From Bacteroidales bacterium UBA755 (GTDB lineage Bacteria; Bacteroidota; Bacteroidia; Bacteroidales; UBA932), in the NCBI GenBank assembly GCA_002297815.1, contig DBKH01000024.1:1-18110 (forward strand): DNA of 18,110 nucleotides, read 5' to 3'. Below are positions 1-6,531 of the stretch, piece after piece; positions within the stretch are counted from its first letter, which is position 1; every line of letters begins with the position of its first letter. A program made the translations under genes and the position numbers. The notes beneath the pieces are model-generated. The model did not search any database, had not been told where the DNA came from, and saw nothing but the letters and a program-made list of their open reading frames with translations.

Positions 1-953
1 ATGTATTTGTTTGGTTTGCATTAGCTGCCTCGCTGTTCTGGATTTCCGGAGCGGTGATTTCTGTGTTTTCAAAGCGCAGGCTACCGGCAGCTCTTCTTAC
101 TGGAGCGGGCTCTATCATATTCATGACATTCATCGTCGGAGTCTGGATAACGCTTGGCCGTCCGCCTCTCCGCACGATGGGGGAGACCCGCCTCTGGTTC
201 AGCCTTTTCCTTTCGCTTATCGGCCTTGTTGTCTATCTCCGCTGGCATTACCGCTGGGTGCTCCCGTTCGGTTGCCTGATGGCCGTGGTCTTCGCTTGCT
301 TCAACATATTCAAGCCAGAGATTCACTCTGAGGAACTTATGCCCGCTCTCCGCAGCCCATGGTTTGTTCCGCACGTCATCGTCTACATGTTCGCCTACGC
401 CGTGATGGGCATCGCTACTATCCTTGCCGTCCGCATTCTTTGGCTTTCCCGCCGGTCGGTATGGTTCGACAGGCTCACCAACCGGCCGGAACGGTCAGCC
501 GAGGAGCCAACCAGCCCGGTCACTGAGCTTGTCGAAGTGACTGACCTCTGCCTCTGCGACACCCTTGTCCGCATCGGCTGGGGCTTCCTAACCATGGGCA
601 TAGTCATGGGCGCCCTTTGGGCCAAGCAAGCCTGGGGCGACTACTGGACATGGGACCCCAAGGAAACATGGGCCACCGCCACATGGCTCAGCTACCTGCT
701 CTATCTTCATCTGCGTCAAGGGAAAGGCTCTGCTTTGGCTCCGGTCACTGTGGTTCGACAGGCTCACCAACTGGTCGAAGTGACCGGCTATAAGGAACCG
801 GTCACTTCGACAAGCTCAGTGACCGATTCCTCTCGTAAATCCCTTCACCACGCCCTTATCCTCCTGATCTTCTCCTTCATCCTCCTCCAGATGTGCTGGT
901 GGGGTGTCAACTACCTCCCCTCCGCCCAAGGCTTCAGCCTGCACACCTATTGA
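1..953 (+). CDS. ccsA: Cytochrome c biogenesis protein CcsA/ResC-like, 5'-truncated by the window edge
   Basis: Membrane subunit of System II cytochrome c maturation, which handles haem and presents it for attachment to apocytochrome c outside the cytoplasmic membrane. The frame is open to the first base, so the true start lies upstream; about 316 residues are visible. They are a series of hydrophobic helices plus the tryptophan-rich haem-handling signature WGDYWTWDPKETWA encoded near 627-672. A conserved histidine sits in PWFVPH at the start of a helix, and the C-terminal helix ends in QGFSLHTY. Two loops are enlarged by translated copies of a dispersed palindromic repeat: one before the WWD region (near 463-542) and one just after it (near 743-824). 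Normal CcsA proteins lack such loops, but the helices and the haem signature are intact, so the gene is probably functional. Whether it is fused to a ResB part upstream cannot be seen. Confidence 0.9.
   Translation, partial: VFVWFALAASLFWISGAVISVFSKRRLPAALLTGAGSIIFMTFIVGVWITLGRPPLRTMGETRLWFSLFLSLIGLVVYLRWHYRWVLPFGCLMAVVFACFNIFKPEIHSEELMPALRSPWFVPHVIVYMFAYAVMGIATILAVRILWLSRRSVWFDRLTNRPERSAEEPTSPVTELVEVTDLCLCDTLVRIGWGFLTMGIVMGALWAKQAWGDYWTWDPKETWATATWLSYLLYLHLRQGKGSALAPVTVVRQAHQLVEVTGYKEPVTSTSSVTDSSRKSLHHALILLIFSFILLQMCWWGVNYLPSAQGFSLHTY
463..483 (+). repeat. Palindromic repeat, type B
   Basis: A 21-nt unit starting GGTTCGAC and ending CACCAACC, with a core TTCGACAGGCTCA shared in reverse orientation with the type A repeats. 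It lies inside ccsA and is translated as FDRLTN. It stands alone here, whereas elsewhere the same unit lies inside type A copies. Confidence 0.7.
518..542 (+). repeat. Palindromic repeat, type A, in-frame in ccsA
   Basis: A 25-nt unit with arms GGTCACT and AGTGACT around the loop GAGCTTGTCGA. The last base breaks the outermost pair. It is translated as PVTELVEVT in a loop just before the haem-handling region of CcsA. Confidence 0.8.
743..785 (+). repeat. Composite palindromic repeat: type B nested in type A
   Basis: The outer parts are type A: GGTCACTG at 743-750 and TCGAAGTGACC at 775-785. The middle, 751-774, is a type B unit beginning TGGTTCGAC and ending CACCAACTGG. The left half of A has lost AGCTTG at the junction. 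It is translated in CcsA as part of a loop containing VVRQAHQLVEVT. Confidence 0.75.
800..824 (-). repeat. Palindromic repeat, type A, inverted copy in ccsA
   Basis: The exact reverse complement of the type A consensus, with arms GGTCACT/AGTGACC and core TTCGACAAGCTC. It is in opposite orientation to the copy at 518-542 and is read in ccsA as PVTSTSSVTD. It precedes the last transmembrane helix. Confidence 0.8.
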
Positions 954-968
954 CATGACGTGGCCTGC

Positions 969-1010
969 AAAAAAAATGGAGGCCGGCTAAATGTACATTT
1001 AGCCGGCCTC
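969..1010 (-). terminator. Intrinsic terminator of the beta-helix lipoprotein/TonB receptor operon
   Basis: A perfect 32-nt palindrome at 979-1010 (arms GAGGCCGGCTAAATGT / ACATTTAGCCGGCCTC) is followed on the - strand by C, A and then eight T residues (969-976). This is a textbook rho-independent terminator for the leftward operon, whose last gene stops at 1041. On the + strand the hairpin is followed only by a weak TGGTTGTTTG tract, so it may also terminate ccsA less efficiently. Confidence 0.85.
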
Positions 1011-1040
1011 TGGTTGTTTGCTTTCGGTTCCCGCTATCAG

Positions 1041-2204
1041 CTAAAGAGTCCAGCCTGCTGTCCAGTCATCATCGGCTGGGACAGCACCGGCGCCATCCAC
1101 GGTTCCCACAAAACGGGAAGTGAACGTCAGTTTCTGGTTGACCTTGTTTCCTGCAGCCGTGAACAATGCCTCCGTGTAGGATGGGGTTGTTTTCCCATCA
1201 TCCTTTACTGTCCCTGAGAGGATGACATTGCTGAACTTCGATTCGCCCTTTACGAAGGAACTGATTGTAGGCTCAGTCTCAAGTGTAAGAGGGTCCGGTT
1301 TTCCAGTGACGAGAGTGTTTGAGAAGCTTGCGTGGGTTCCAGCGCGGAGACGGATTCCTCTTTTGGTCTCGGAACTGTTGTTGCCGATGAGCGTCACGTG
1401 GTTCAGTGCCGGATTGGAGACCGGAGTCGCTTCAATTGCCTTGCCGTTGTTGTCACATTCGAAAAGACAGTCGCATGACGGGTCAGTCTGGTAGGCGACG
1501 AGCCATTCTCCCTTTCCGTTCCAGCCCTCTGTCCAGTCGAAACTGTCATCGGTGCAGTCAACGACCACGCAATGATCCACATTCACACTTCCTCCGAAGA
1601 ATTCGATTCCGTCATCGGAACCCTTATAGCACTGGATGTAGGAGATGGAAGTACCGTTTCCGACTCCGTAGAGGGACAGCCCGTTAGCCTCGTGCTCAGA
1701 GTCGAGGGCGTAGCCGGAGTATTCAATCCTGATGTATTTCAGCGTGCCGGAGTTATCGTTCTCCACACTTCCACCGTATGGCGCGTTGCCGATCTCTGAT
1801 GTGTTGCCGGTTCCGGCATTGGAATGGGCGCGTCCGCAGATGTGGATTCCGCCCCACGCACCGTTCTCCTTTCTTTCCGCTGTAAGGACAATCGGGCTGT
1901 CCTTGGTTCCCACAGCGTTTATCTTAGCTCCTTGCTCGATAAGGATGTAGTTGATCTCCCCGTTGTCCTTGGCGACGAGTGTCACGCCTTTCTCGATGGT
2001 GAGAGTGGCCGGAGCCTTTACCTGAAGGCTTCCGGTAAGATAGTATGTCTTTCCGGCCCCAAGCTTGAGGTCTGATGTGACATATCCTTTCAGTTCATTG
2101 GTTTCAGACTCTTCGTTCTTGTTGTCCTGATCCTTCTGACAGGCAGTCAATGCCGCTGCGGCGATGATTGCGGCCGCGAATGCTTTAAGATTAATACACT
2201 TCAT
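1041..2204 (-). CDS. Surface lipoprotein with predicted right-handed beta-helix, partner of the TonB receptor
   Basis: A 387-aa predicted lipoprotein. The hydrophobic signal ends in the lipobox LTAC with Cys22 as lipidation site, followed by a charged linker. The body has short repeating beta-strand turns typical of pectate-lyase-like parallel beta-helices. Recognisable blocks include WGGIHICGRAHSN, DDGIEFFGGSVNVDHC and DDSFDWTEGWNGKGEW, whose acidic clusters could bind metal or ligand. It starts 37 nt after the receptor gene ends and shares its operon. Similar beta-helix proteins are encoded beside TonB-dependent receptors in other Bacteroidota and are often mislabelled as multidrug transporters. 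A role in surface capture of the receptor's substrate is inference, and no enzyme activity can be assigned. A small dyad (2209-2221, CTTAAT-G-ATTAAG) lies just upstream of the start and could affect translation. Confidence 0.8.
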   Translation of the reverse strand: MKCINLKAFAAAIIAAAALTACQKDQDNKNEESETNELKGYVTSDLKLGAGKTYYLTGSLQVKAPATLTIEKGVTLVAKDNGEINYILIEQGAKINAVGTKDSPIVLTAERKENGAWGGIHICGRAHSNAGTGNTSEIGNAPYGGSVENDNSGTLKYIRIEYSGYALDSEHEANGLSLYGVGNGTSISYIQCYKGSDDGIEFFGGSVNVDHCVVVDCTDDSFDWTEGWNGKGEWLVAYQTDPSCDCLFECDNNGKAIEATPVSNPALNHVTLIGNNSSETKRGIRLRAGTHASFSNTLVTGKPDPLTLETEPTISSFVKGESKFSNVILSGTVKDDGKTTPSYTEALFTAAGNKVNQKLTFTSRFVGTVDGAGAVPADDDWTAGWTL

Positions 2205-2241
2205 ATAGCTTAATGATTAAGGTAATGATATTCAGTGATGT

Positions 2242-5049
2242 CTAAAAATTGTATGTGATTCCGAGGTCTGCTCCCGTTCCGAGTCTCCAGCCTTCTGCGT
2301 CCACTGTGCGACCCGCAGCGGGAATCTCTTGTGTGAACCTCACTGACGAGTTCAGGAGGTTTTTGAGTCCCAATCTTACAGTAAGATTTTGGTTGATCTT
2401 GCAGGTCCCGGAGAAGTCAAGGCTATGGAACGGCATCTGCTTCTCGTCTCCAAGGCCGAGGATTCCGACCGCGTGGATTCTCGGTCCCTGCACGCTGTAG
2501 ATCAGGGCTAGGCCAAGCGTCTTGCCATCCCGGAGTTCTGGAGTGTAGCTGATGTCAGCGTTGAAAAGGTATGGTGAGGCACCCTGAAGCGTTCTCTCCT
2601 TGTTGGTGTAGGCACCGCTTTCAGGAAGTTTCACGTTTGTGAATATGTAGGACGCGTTGCCGCTGATGGTCAGGTCGTTGATGATTTCCTTGCGGAACTC
2701 GGCCTCGATTCCGGCTGCCAAACCGTTTTCCGCATTCTGGAAAGTCTGCTCCAAAGCTCCACCGGAGAGTCTCTGAGTGCGCTCTATGGGATGGTCAAGG
2801 TACTTGAAGTAACCTGTCACGGTGAACATGTCGTTGGATTTGTCCGCGAAGAATTCGTACTTCAAGTCAACATTCCAGTTGTAACCGTTTTCCAAAGTCT
2901 CATTGCCTCGCAGTTGTGTTCCACCGAAACTCTCCTGATAGAGGAAAGGTGCCATCTCTATGAACGATGGACGGGTGATTGTCCGTGAGAGGGCCAGCCT
3001 TACCGCTGATTGCCCGTTCACTGAGTATTTAAGATTCACAGCGGGGAACAGGTCGAAAGCCTTGAGATTACGCTTTCTGTCCTCCACATCGTCGTTATAC
3101 CTGACTTCCTGGTCGGAGACCTCGGCCCTCAGTCCGGTGTTGAGGAACCATCTCTCTCCAAATTTGAGGTCAGCCTCGGTGAAGGCGGCCATGATTCTGT
3201 TGTAGGCGTCATAACTATCGCGTTTGTGACGTTTCCTGTCGATTCCGACAAGTCCGGACTCTATGTTGGCGTCGTTCAGGAACTGATCCATGTCTCCGAT
3301 GTCACTGATGGCGCCGGTGAGTTTTTTCATGTTGTAATAGAATCGGGTTGTACTGAAATCCCTGCTCTTATCCTTGGCGCTGAGTCCGAATCGAACCTTC
3401 TTGTCCTCGCCAATGGCGTGTGAGACCCTTACATCCGCAACGACTTCATCCTCCGAGAGTTTACCGAAATATCTTTGCGTCTCCTGCTGGTTCAAGTTGA
3501 AGAAACTGAGTGTCCCGTCGCTCCCTCGGCTGAACATCACCTGCCTTCTGTCCGGTTCGTCGCTGGTTGTTCCGCTGTACGATACTCCCCAGTCCATATC
3601 CCATTTGCCGTCAGCGAGTGAGTGCCTTCCTGTTAGCTGCAGATTTCTCAGGGCATAGAAATGGCTGACGGAGTTGCTTCCTACAAGATCGTAGGTTTCA
3701 AGGTGGTCCAAAAGAGAGCGCCTCTGGTAACTTGACGTTGCATTTCTGGCGAAGAAGAATGTCAAGCCGATCGAACTTGGCTTCTTGAAGGAATATTCAA
3801 GGTCCACGAGTGCCGCCAAATCCAGTTTTGAGGTGTATGAGTCATAGACACTTTCCGTTGCCGCAAGTCCTTCGGAACTAGCCTCGTAGGTACGGTAATA
3901 GGCATCATTCAATGTCTCGTTTCCTGAGTGAATGCTGGCGCTGGCGAGCAGTCCGAGTTCTCCACTGCGGGTCTTCCAATTTTTCCCGAAGCCCACACCT
4001 CCGCCCAAGTCAGGAAGAGCCGTGCCATCGTTCACTTGGAAACCAGTGTCGAACAGGGATCTAGTTTTTGAATATTCCTTGAACTCCGAATAATCGGAAA
4101 CTCCTGCCGCCTTGCTAAGCTTCGGGGTGACGAACAAGGACTTGCTATCCATCTGGCTGAAGTTATCGAACAACGTCCCGAACCAGCCTCCCGTGGAGAA
4201 TGACAGTTTAAGGAAATCCTCACTTTTCCCTTTGCTTGTGCTGATGTCCACATGCGCTCCGGAGTAGTCTGCGAAAGATCCCACCTCGTAAACCTTGCTG
4301 ACAGTGATGTTCTGGATTGTAGATGACGGGAATATGTCAAGAGGAATCAACTTGTTGTCCGGATTCGGTGACGCTATCGGCAACCCGTTCAAGGTTGTGG
4401 AACTGTATCGGTCGCCAAGTCCCCGGACAATCATCTGCCCGGCTTCCGCTATCGAGATTCCGGAGAATTTCGCCACACTTTCCTGGGCGTTGGAAAGGCC
4501 TTTGAGGCTCATTTCCTTTGCTCCCATGTTCTCTATCGCATGTGCGGACATCTGTCTTTCTTTCTGCAGAGCCGAGATGCTCTCAAGATTTTTTCGCGCC
4601 ATGACTGTGGCGTTGTCAATCAAGGTGTTGTCAGCCGTTAGGCTTACCGTGACCGTACCGGCACCGTCCAATCCAGCTCCTGCCGCTTCTTCCAGAAGGG
4701 TGACCTTGCCACCTTTTACCTTAAGTGTTAGAGTAATGGGTGAATATCCGATGTAAGAGATTTCAATGGGGTAGTCTCCGTCTTTCAGGCTGATTTCCGC
4801 AGCTCCTTCCAAGTCCGTTGTCGCTCCTGTGGTGCTGCCTTTTAGGATTACCGCTGCTCCGATCAGAGTTTCCCCACTGCTTGCGTCTTTCACAACAAAT
4901 TTGACCTTATGGTTCCTAGAGGATGTCTCCTTGCTTGCAGATGGAACCGCCATCGGTTCCGGTCTTGTCATCGAGGCTTTGGCGTCTGCCCCGCTTGCCA
5001 CGGATAGCATTCCGGCCGCAATGATGATTGTAAGTCTTGTCTTTGTCAT
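2242..5049 (-). CDS. TonB-dependent outer-membrane receptor with carboxypeptidase-like N-terminal domain
   Basis: A 935-aa outer-membrane import channel energised by TonB/ExbBD. In order: a signal peptide (about residues 1-24); a carboxypeptidase-regulatory-like beta-sandwich (about 48-145, with GETLIGAAVILKG and the ISYIGYSP strand); a plug domain (about 155-275, with IVRGLGDRYSSTTLNGLPI and DIFPSSTIQNITVSKVY); and a 22-strand barrel to the end, closing in the C-terminal phenylalanine of LGITYNF expected for BamA recognition. There is no SusD homologue beside it; its partner is the beta-helix lipoprotein 37 nt downstream, so it is not a classical polysaccharide-utilisation pair. The substrate is unknown. 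Its start codon follows a -7 box by only 8 nt, implying an almost leaderless mRNA. The RGLGDRYS plug type is common among Bacteroidota and Caulobacter-like receptors. Confidence 0.9.
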   Translation of the reverse strand: MTKTRLTIIIAAGMLSVASGADAKASMTRPEPMAVPSASKETSSRNHKVKFVVKDASSGETLIGAAVILKGSTTGATTDLEGAAEISLKDGDYPIEISYIGYSPITLTLKVKGGKVTLLEEAAGAGLDGAGTVTVSLTADNTLIDNATVMARKNLESISALQKERQMSAHAIENMGAKEMSLKGLSNAQESVAKFSGISIAEAGQMIVRGLGDRYSSTTLNGLPIASPNPDNKLIPLDIFPSSTIQNITVSKVYEVGSFADYSGAHVDISTSKGKSEDFLKLSFSTGGWFGTLFDNFSQMDSKSLFVTPKLSKAAGVSDYSEFKEYSKTRSLFDTGFQVNDGTALPDLGGGVGFGKNWKTRSGELGLLASASIHSGNETLNDAYYRTYEASSEGLAATESVYDSYTSKLDLAALVDLEYSFKKPSSIGLTFFFARNATSSYQRRSLLDHLETYDLVGSNSVSHFYALRNLQLTGRHSLADGKWDMDWGVSYSGTTSDEPDRRQVMFSRGSDGTLSFFNLNQQETQRYFGKLSEDEVVADVRVSHAIGEDKKVRFGLSAKDKSRDFSTTRFYYNMKKLTGAISDIGDMDQFLNDANIESGLVGIDRKRHKRDSYDAYNRIMAAFTEADLKFGERWFLNTGLRAEVSDQEVRYNDDVEDRKRNLKAFDLFPAVNLKYSVNGQSAVRLALSRTITRPSFIEMAPFLYQESFGGTQLRGNETLENGYNWNVDLKYEFFADKSNDMFTVTGYFKYLDHPIERTQRLSGGALEQTFQNAENGLAAGIEAEFRKEIINDLTISGNASYIFTNVKLPESGAYTNKERTLQGASPYLFNADISYTPELRDGKTLGLALIYSVQGPRIHAVGILGLGDEKQMPFHSLDFSGTCKINQNLTVRLGLKNLLNSSVRFTQEIPAAGRTVDAEGWRLGTGADLGITYNF

Positions 5050-5057
5050 ATCAGCGG

Positions 5058-5065
5058 CAAAAATA
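5058..5065 (-). promoter_or_regulatory. Bacteroidota -7 box for the TonB receptor operon
   Basis: On the - strand it reads TATTTTTG, matching TAnnTTTG exactly. It ends 8 nt before the ATG of the receptor gene, so transcription should start within a few nt of the start codon. No -33 TTTG was found at the standard 19-nt spacing; the nearest TTG is about 25 nt upstream. Confidence 0.5.
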
Positions 5066-5130
5066 GTCCATGAATGTTAAGGCAGCATTACAATAAAGTT
5101 ACGAAACGGTTAAGAAGATGTCTCCATTCT

Positions 5131-5196
5131 CCGGATATGCCGGTTGGCATCAGCTTCCTCTCCTCAGCCCAAGGCTTCAGCCTGCACACCTATTAA
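5131..5196 (+). pseudogene. Remnant of a second ccsA 3' end
   Basis: Aligned by hand, 5131-5194 matches the ccsA tail at 887-951 at 54 of 65 positions, with a one-base deletion near 5147. The last 28 nt (5167-5194 and 924-951) are identical and encode AQGFSLHTY, followed in each case by a stop codon (TAA here, TGA in ccsA). Upstream differences are partly conservative at protein level (GVNYLP versus GISFLS). No longer ccsA-like frame precedes it. It is either the decayed end of a ccsA paralogue or a duplicated tail left when the intervening TonB module arrived. Confidence 0.7.
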
Positions 5197-5214
5197 TTAT
5201 ACTTCCACCTTTAT

Positions 5215-5250
5215 TATGAACATTTTTTGATACATCAAATAATGTTCATA
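5215..5250. promoter_or_regulatory. 36-bp dyad, candidate operator over the ATPase promoter
   Basis: The outer arms TATGAACATT (5215-5224) and AATGTTCATA (5241-5250) are perfect 10-bp complements. After one T/T mismatch, inner arms TTTGAT and ATCAAA (5226-5231, 5234-5239) pair perfectly around a 2-nt centre. The element contains the -33 TTTG and fills the promoter spacer, reaching the first two bases of the -7 box. This is the expected position for a repressor site. A further TTTGAT half-site lies at 5264-5269, just before the start codon. It has no terminator-like T tract. Confidence 0.6.
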
Positions 5251-5256
5251 TATTTG
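5226..5256 (+). promoter_or_regulatory. Bacteroidota sigma-ABfr-type promoter of the ATPase gene
   Basis: A -33 element TTTG (5226-5229), a 19-nt spacer and a -7 element TATATTTG (5249-5256) match the Bacteroidota consensus TTTG-N19-TAnnTTTG exactly. The predicted start site is near 5261, leaving a leader of about 10 nt before the ATG at 5272. Confidence 0.75.
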
Positions 5257-5271
5257 TGCAAAATTTGATGC

Positions 5272-6405
5272 ATGATGGATGCTCCTTTTGTTTTCGGCAA
5301 GATAGCCGGTGGCGATAATTTTATTGATAGGACCGAGGATACAAAATTGCTTTCCGCTAATTTCCGAGCCTTGACGAACACAATCCTGATTTCTCCGCGA
5401 CGTTGGGGAAAAAGTTCTCTTGTCCGCAAGGCTGCCGCAGATGCGATGGAAAAAGACAAGAATTTGAGGATTGTGTTGGTGGACATATTCAATGTCAGGT
5501 CAGAAGAGGAGTTTTATTCCAAACTGGCCACAGAGGTCATTCGGCAGACTGCATCAACGATGGATAATGTTCTTGTCACAATCAAGAAATATGCGTCTGC
5601 CATTGTGTCCGGGATAAGTTTTGGCGATGCTACAGCGTCATATTCAGTACAGTTTAAGATTAATGAGCCAATGAAAAGTTCGGATGAGATTCTGGACCTT
5701 CCTGAAAAGATCGCTTCCGACAAGGGAATCAAGATTGTTCTGTGCATTGATGAATTTCAGCAGATCGGGGCGTTTGATGATCCAAGGTCTTTTCAGGCGA
5801 ATCTTCGTTCCAAGTGGCAGCTTCACAAGAATGTATCCTATTGTTTATATGGAAGCAGAAGACACATGATGATGGAGGTCTTCGGGAAGGTTTCGATGCC
5901 GTTTTACAAATTCGGAGATTTGCGTTTCCTGAAAAAAATAGACCGAACCTATTGGCTGGAATATATCCCAAGGCAGTTTAGTAAGACGGGTAAAACGATT
6001 GATTCTCAGTCTTGTGAGAGACTTGTGTGTTTGGCTGACAACAACCCTTACTATGTCCAGCAGCTCTCGCAGACTGCTTGGATGCTTACTGAACATCATT
6101 GTTCCTTGCCGCTTGTGGAAGAAGCGTTTGACAGTGTTCTTTCCCAGATGGGAGAACTTAACAGGGCATTGACTCAGACCTTGACTATTTCTCAACAGAA
6201 TTTACTCCATGCGATGGTTTCTGGGGAAAAAGAACTGTCTTCAAAAAGAGTTCTTGACACATACGATTTGAAATCCAGCACGAATGTGTCTAGGGCAAGA
6301 AAAGCATTGGTGGAGAAAGACATCCTAGATGACTTTGGAAAGGAATATACTTTTGAAGATCCTTTGTATGAATGCTGGTTGCGTACGGTCTGGTTCAGAC
6401 GCTGA
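5272..6405 (+). CDS. AAA/STAND-type ATPase of the archaeal ATPase family
   Basis: A 377-aa predicted cytoplasmic ATP-binding protein. The P-loop is SPRRWGKSSL (residues 41-50), with serine in place of the usual first glycine; the adjoining RRWGKS is typical of the archaeal ATPase family (PF01637-like). Walker B is IVLCIDEFQ (155-163, D160/E161). A sensor-like YGSRRHMM occurs near 193-200. A winged-helix-like C-terminal region (about 305-365) ends in the family-style motif FEDPLYECWLR. The upstream segment N-terminal to the P-loop (FIDRTED) also fits. Two in-frame ATGs (5272, 5275) are possible starts. It stands alone between the ccsA remnant and aspS, with its own promoter and a large dyad. 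Relatives are frequent in Bacteroidota, with roles mostly unknown; a regulatory or defence-like role would be guesswork. Confidence 0.85.
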   Translation: MMDAPFVFGKIAGGDNFIDRTEDTKLLSANFRALTNTILISPRRWGKSSLVRKAAADAMEKDKNLRIVLVDIFNVRSEEEFYSKLATEVIRQTASTMDNVLVTIKKYASAIVSGISFGDATASYSVQFKINEPMKSSDEILDLPEKIASDKGIKIVLCIDEFQQIGAFDDPRSFQANLRSKWQLHKNVSYCLYGSRRHMMMEVFGKVSMPFYKFGDLRFLKKIDRTYWLEYIPRQFSKTGKTIDSQSCERLVCLADNNPYYVQQLSQTAWMLTEHHCSLPLVEEAFDSVLSQMGELNRALTQTLTISQQNLLHAMVSGEKELSSKRVLDTYDLKSSTNVSRARKALVEKDILDDFGKEYTFEDPLYECWLRTVWFRR

Positions 6406-6460
6406 TTATTGCTGGTGAATGAAAATCAGGCATATTCAATCATTCTTGGGGATAAATTGC

Positions 6461-6468
6461 TAACTTTG
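6461..6468 (+). promoter_or_regulatory. Bacteroidota -7 box for aspS
   Basis: TAACTTTG fits TAnnTTTG. Transcription from about 6473 would give a leader of roughly 58 nt before the ATG at 6532. No clear -33 TTTG at 19-nt spacing is present. The leader contains one GAATATTC octamer (6511-6518). Confidence 0.45.
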
Positions 6469-6531
6469 CAGGTTGTTGGTCCGAGGAGGCTATGCGGGCC
6501 GCTGAAAGAAGAATATTCAAAACATATCAAT

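Noticed and set aside
463..824. The cluster of repeats as a CRISPR array
   Set aside because: Copies are few, in both orientations, irregularly spaced, partly nested, and translated within a conserved gene; no cas genes are nearby.
960..1217. An 85-codon + strand frame after ccsA
   Set aside because: It begins in the terminator region and runs antisense to the lipoprotein gene; no motif supports it.
2209..2221. Dyad CTTAAT-G-ATTAAG before the beta-helix lipoprotein start as a terminator or operator
   Set aside because: Six A/T-rich pairs with no T tract are too weak to call on their own; mentioned only as a possible translation effect.
954..5166. The TonB module as a complete integrative element
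   Set aside because: The flanking ccsA tails are suggestive, but no integrase, transposase or terminal inverted repeats occur between them, so only the bracketing itself is reported.
5235..5492. An 85-codon - strand frame covering the ATPase promoter and start
   Set aside because: It runs antisense to the ATPase P-loop region and its end lies within the candidate operator; no supporting signal.
6409..6531. An upstream TTG start extending aspS by 41 residues
   Set aside because: The extension precedes and spans the -7 box and adds residues not found in AspRS; the ATG at 6532 fits the family N-terminus.
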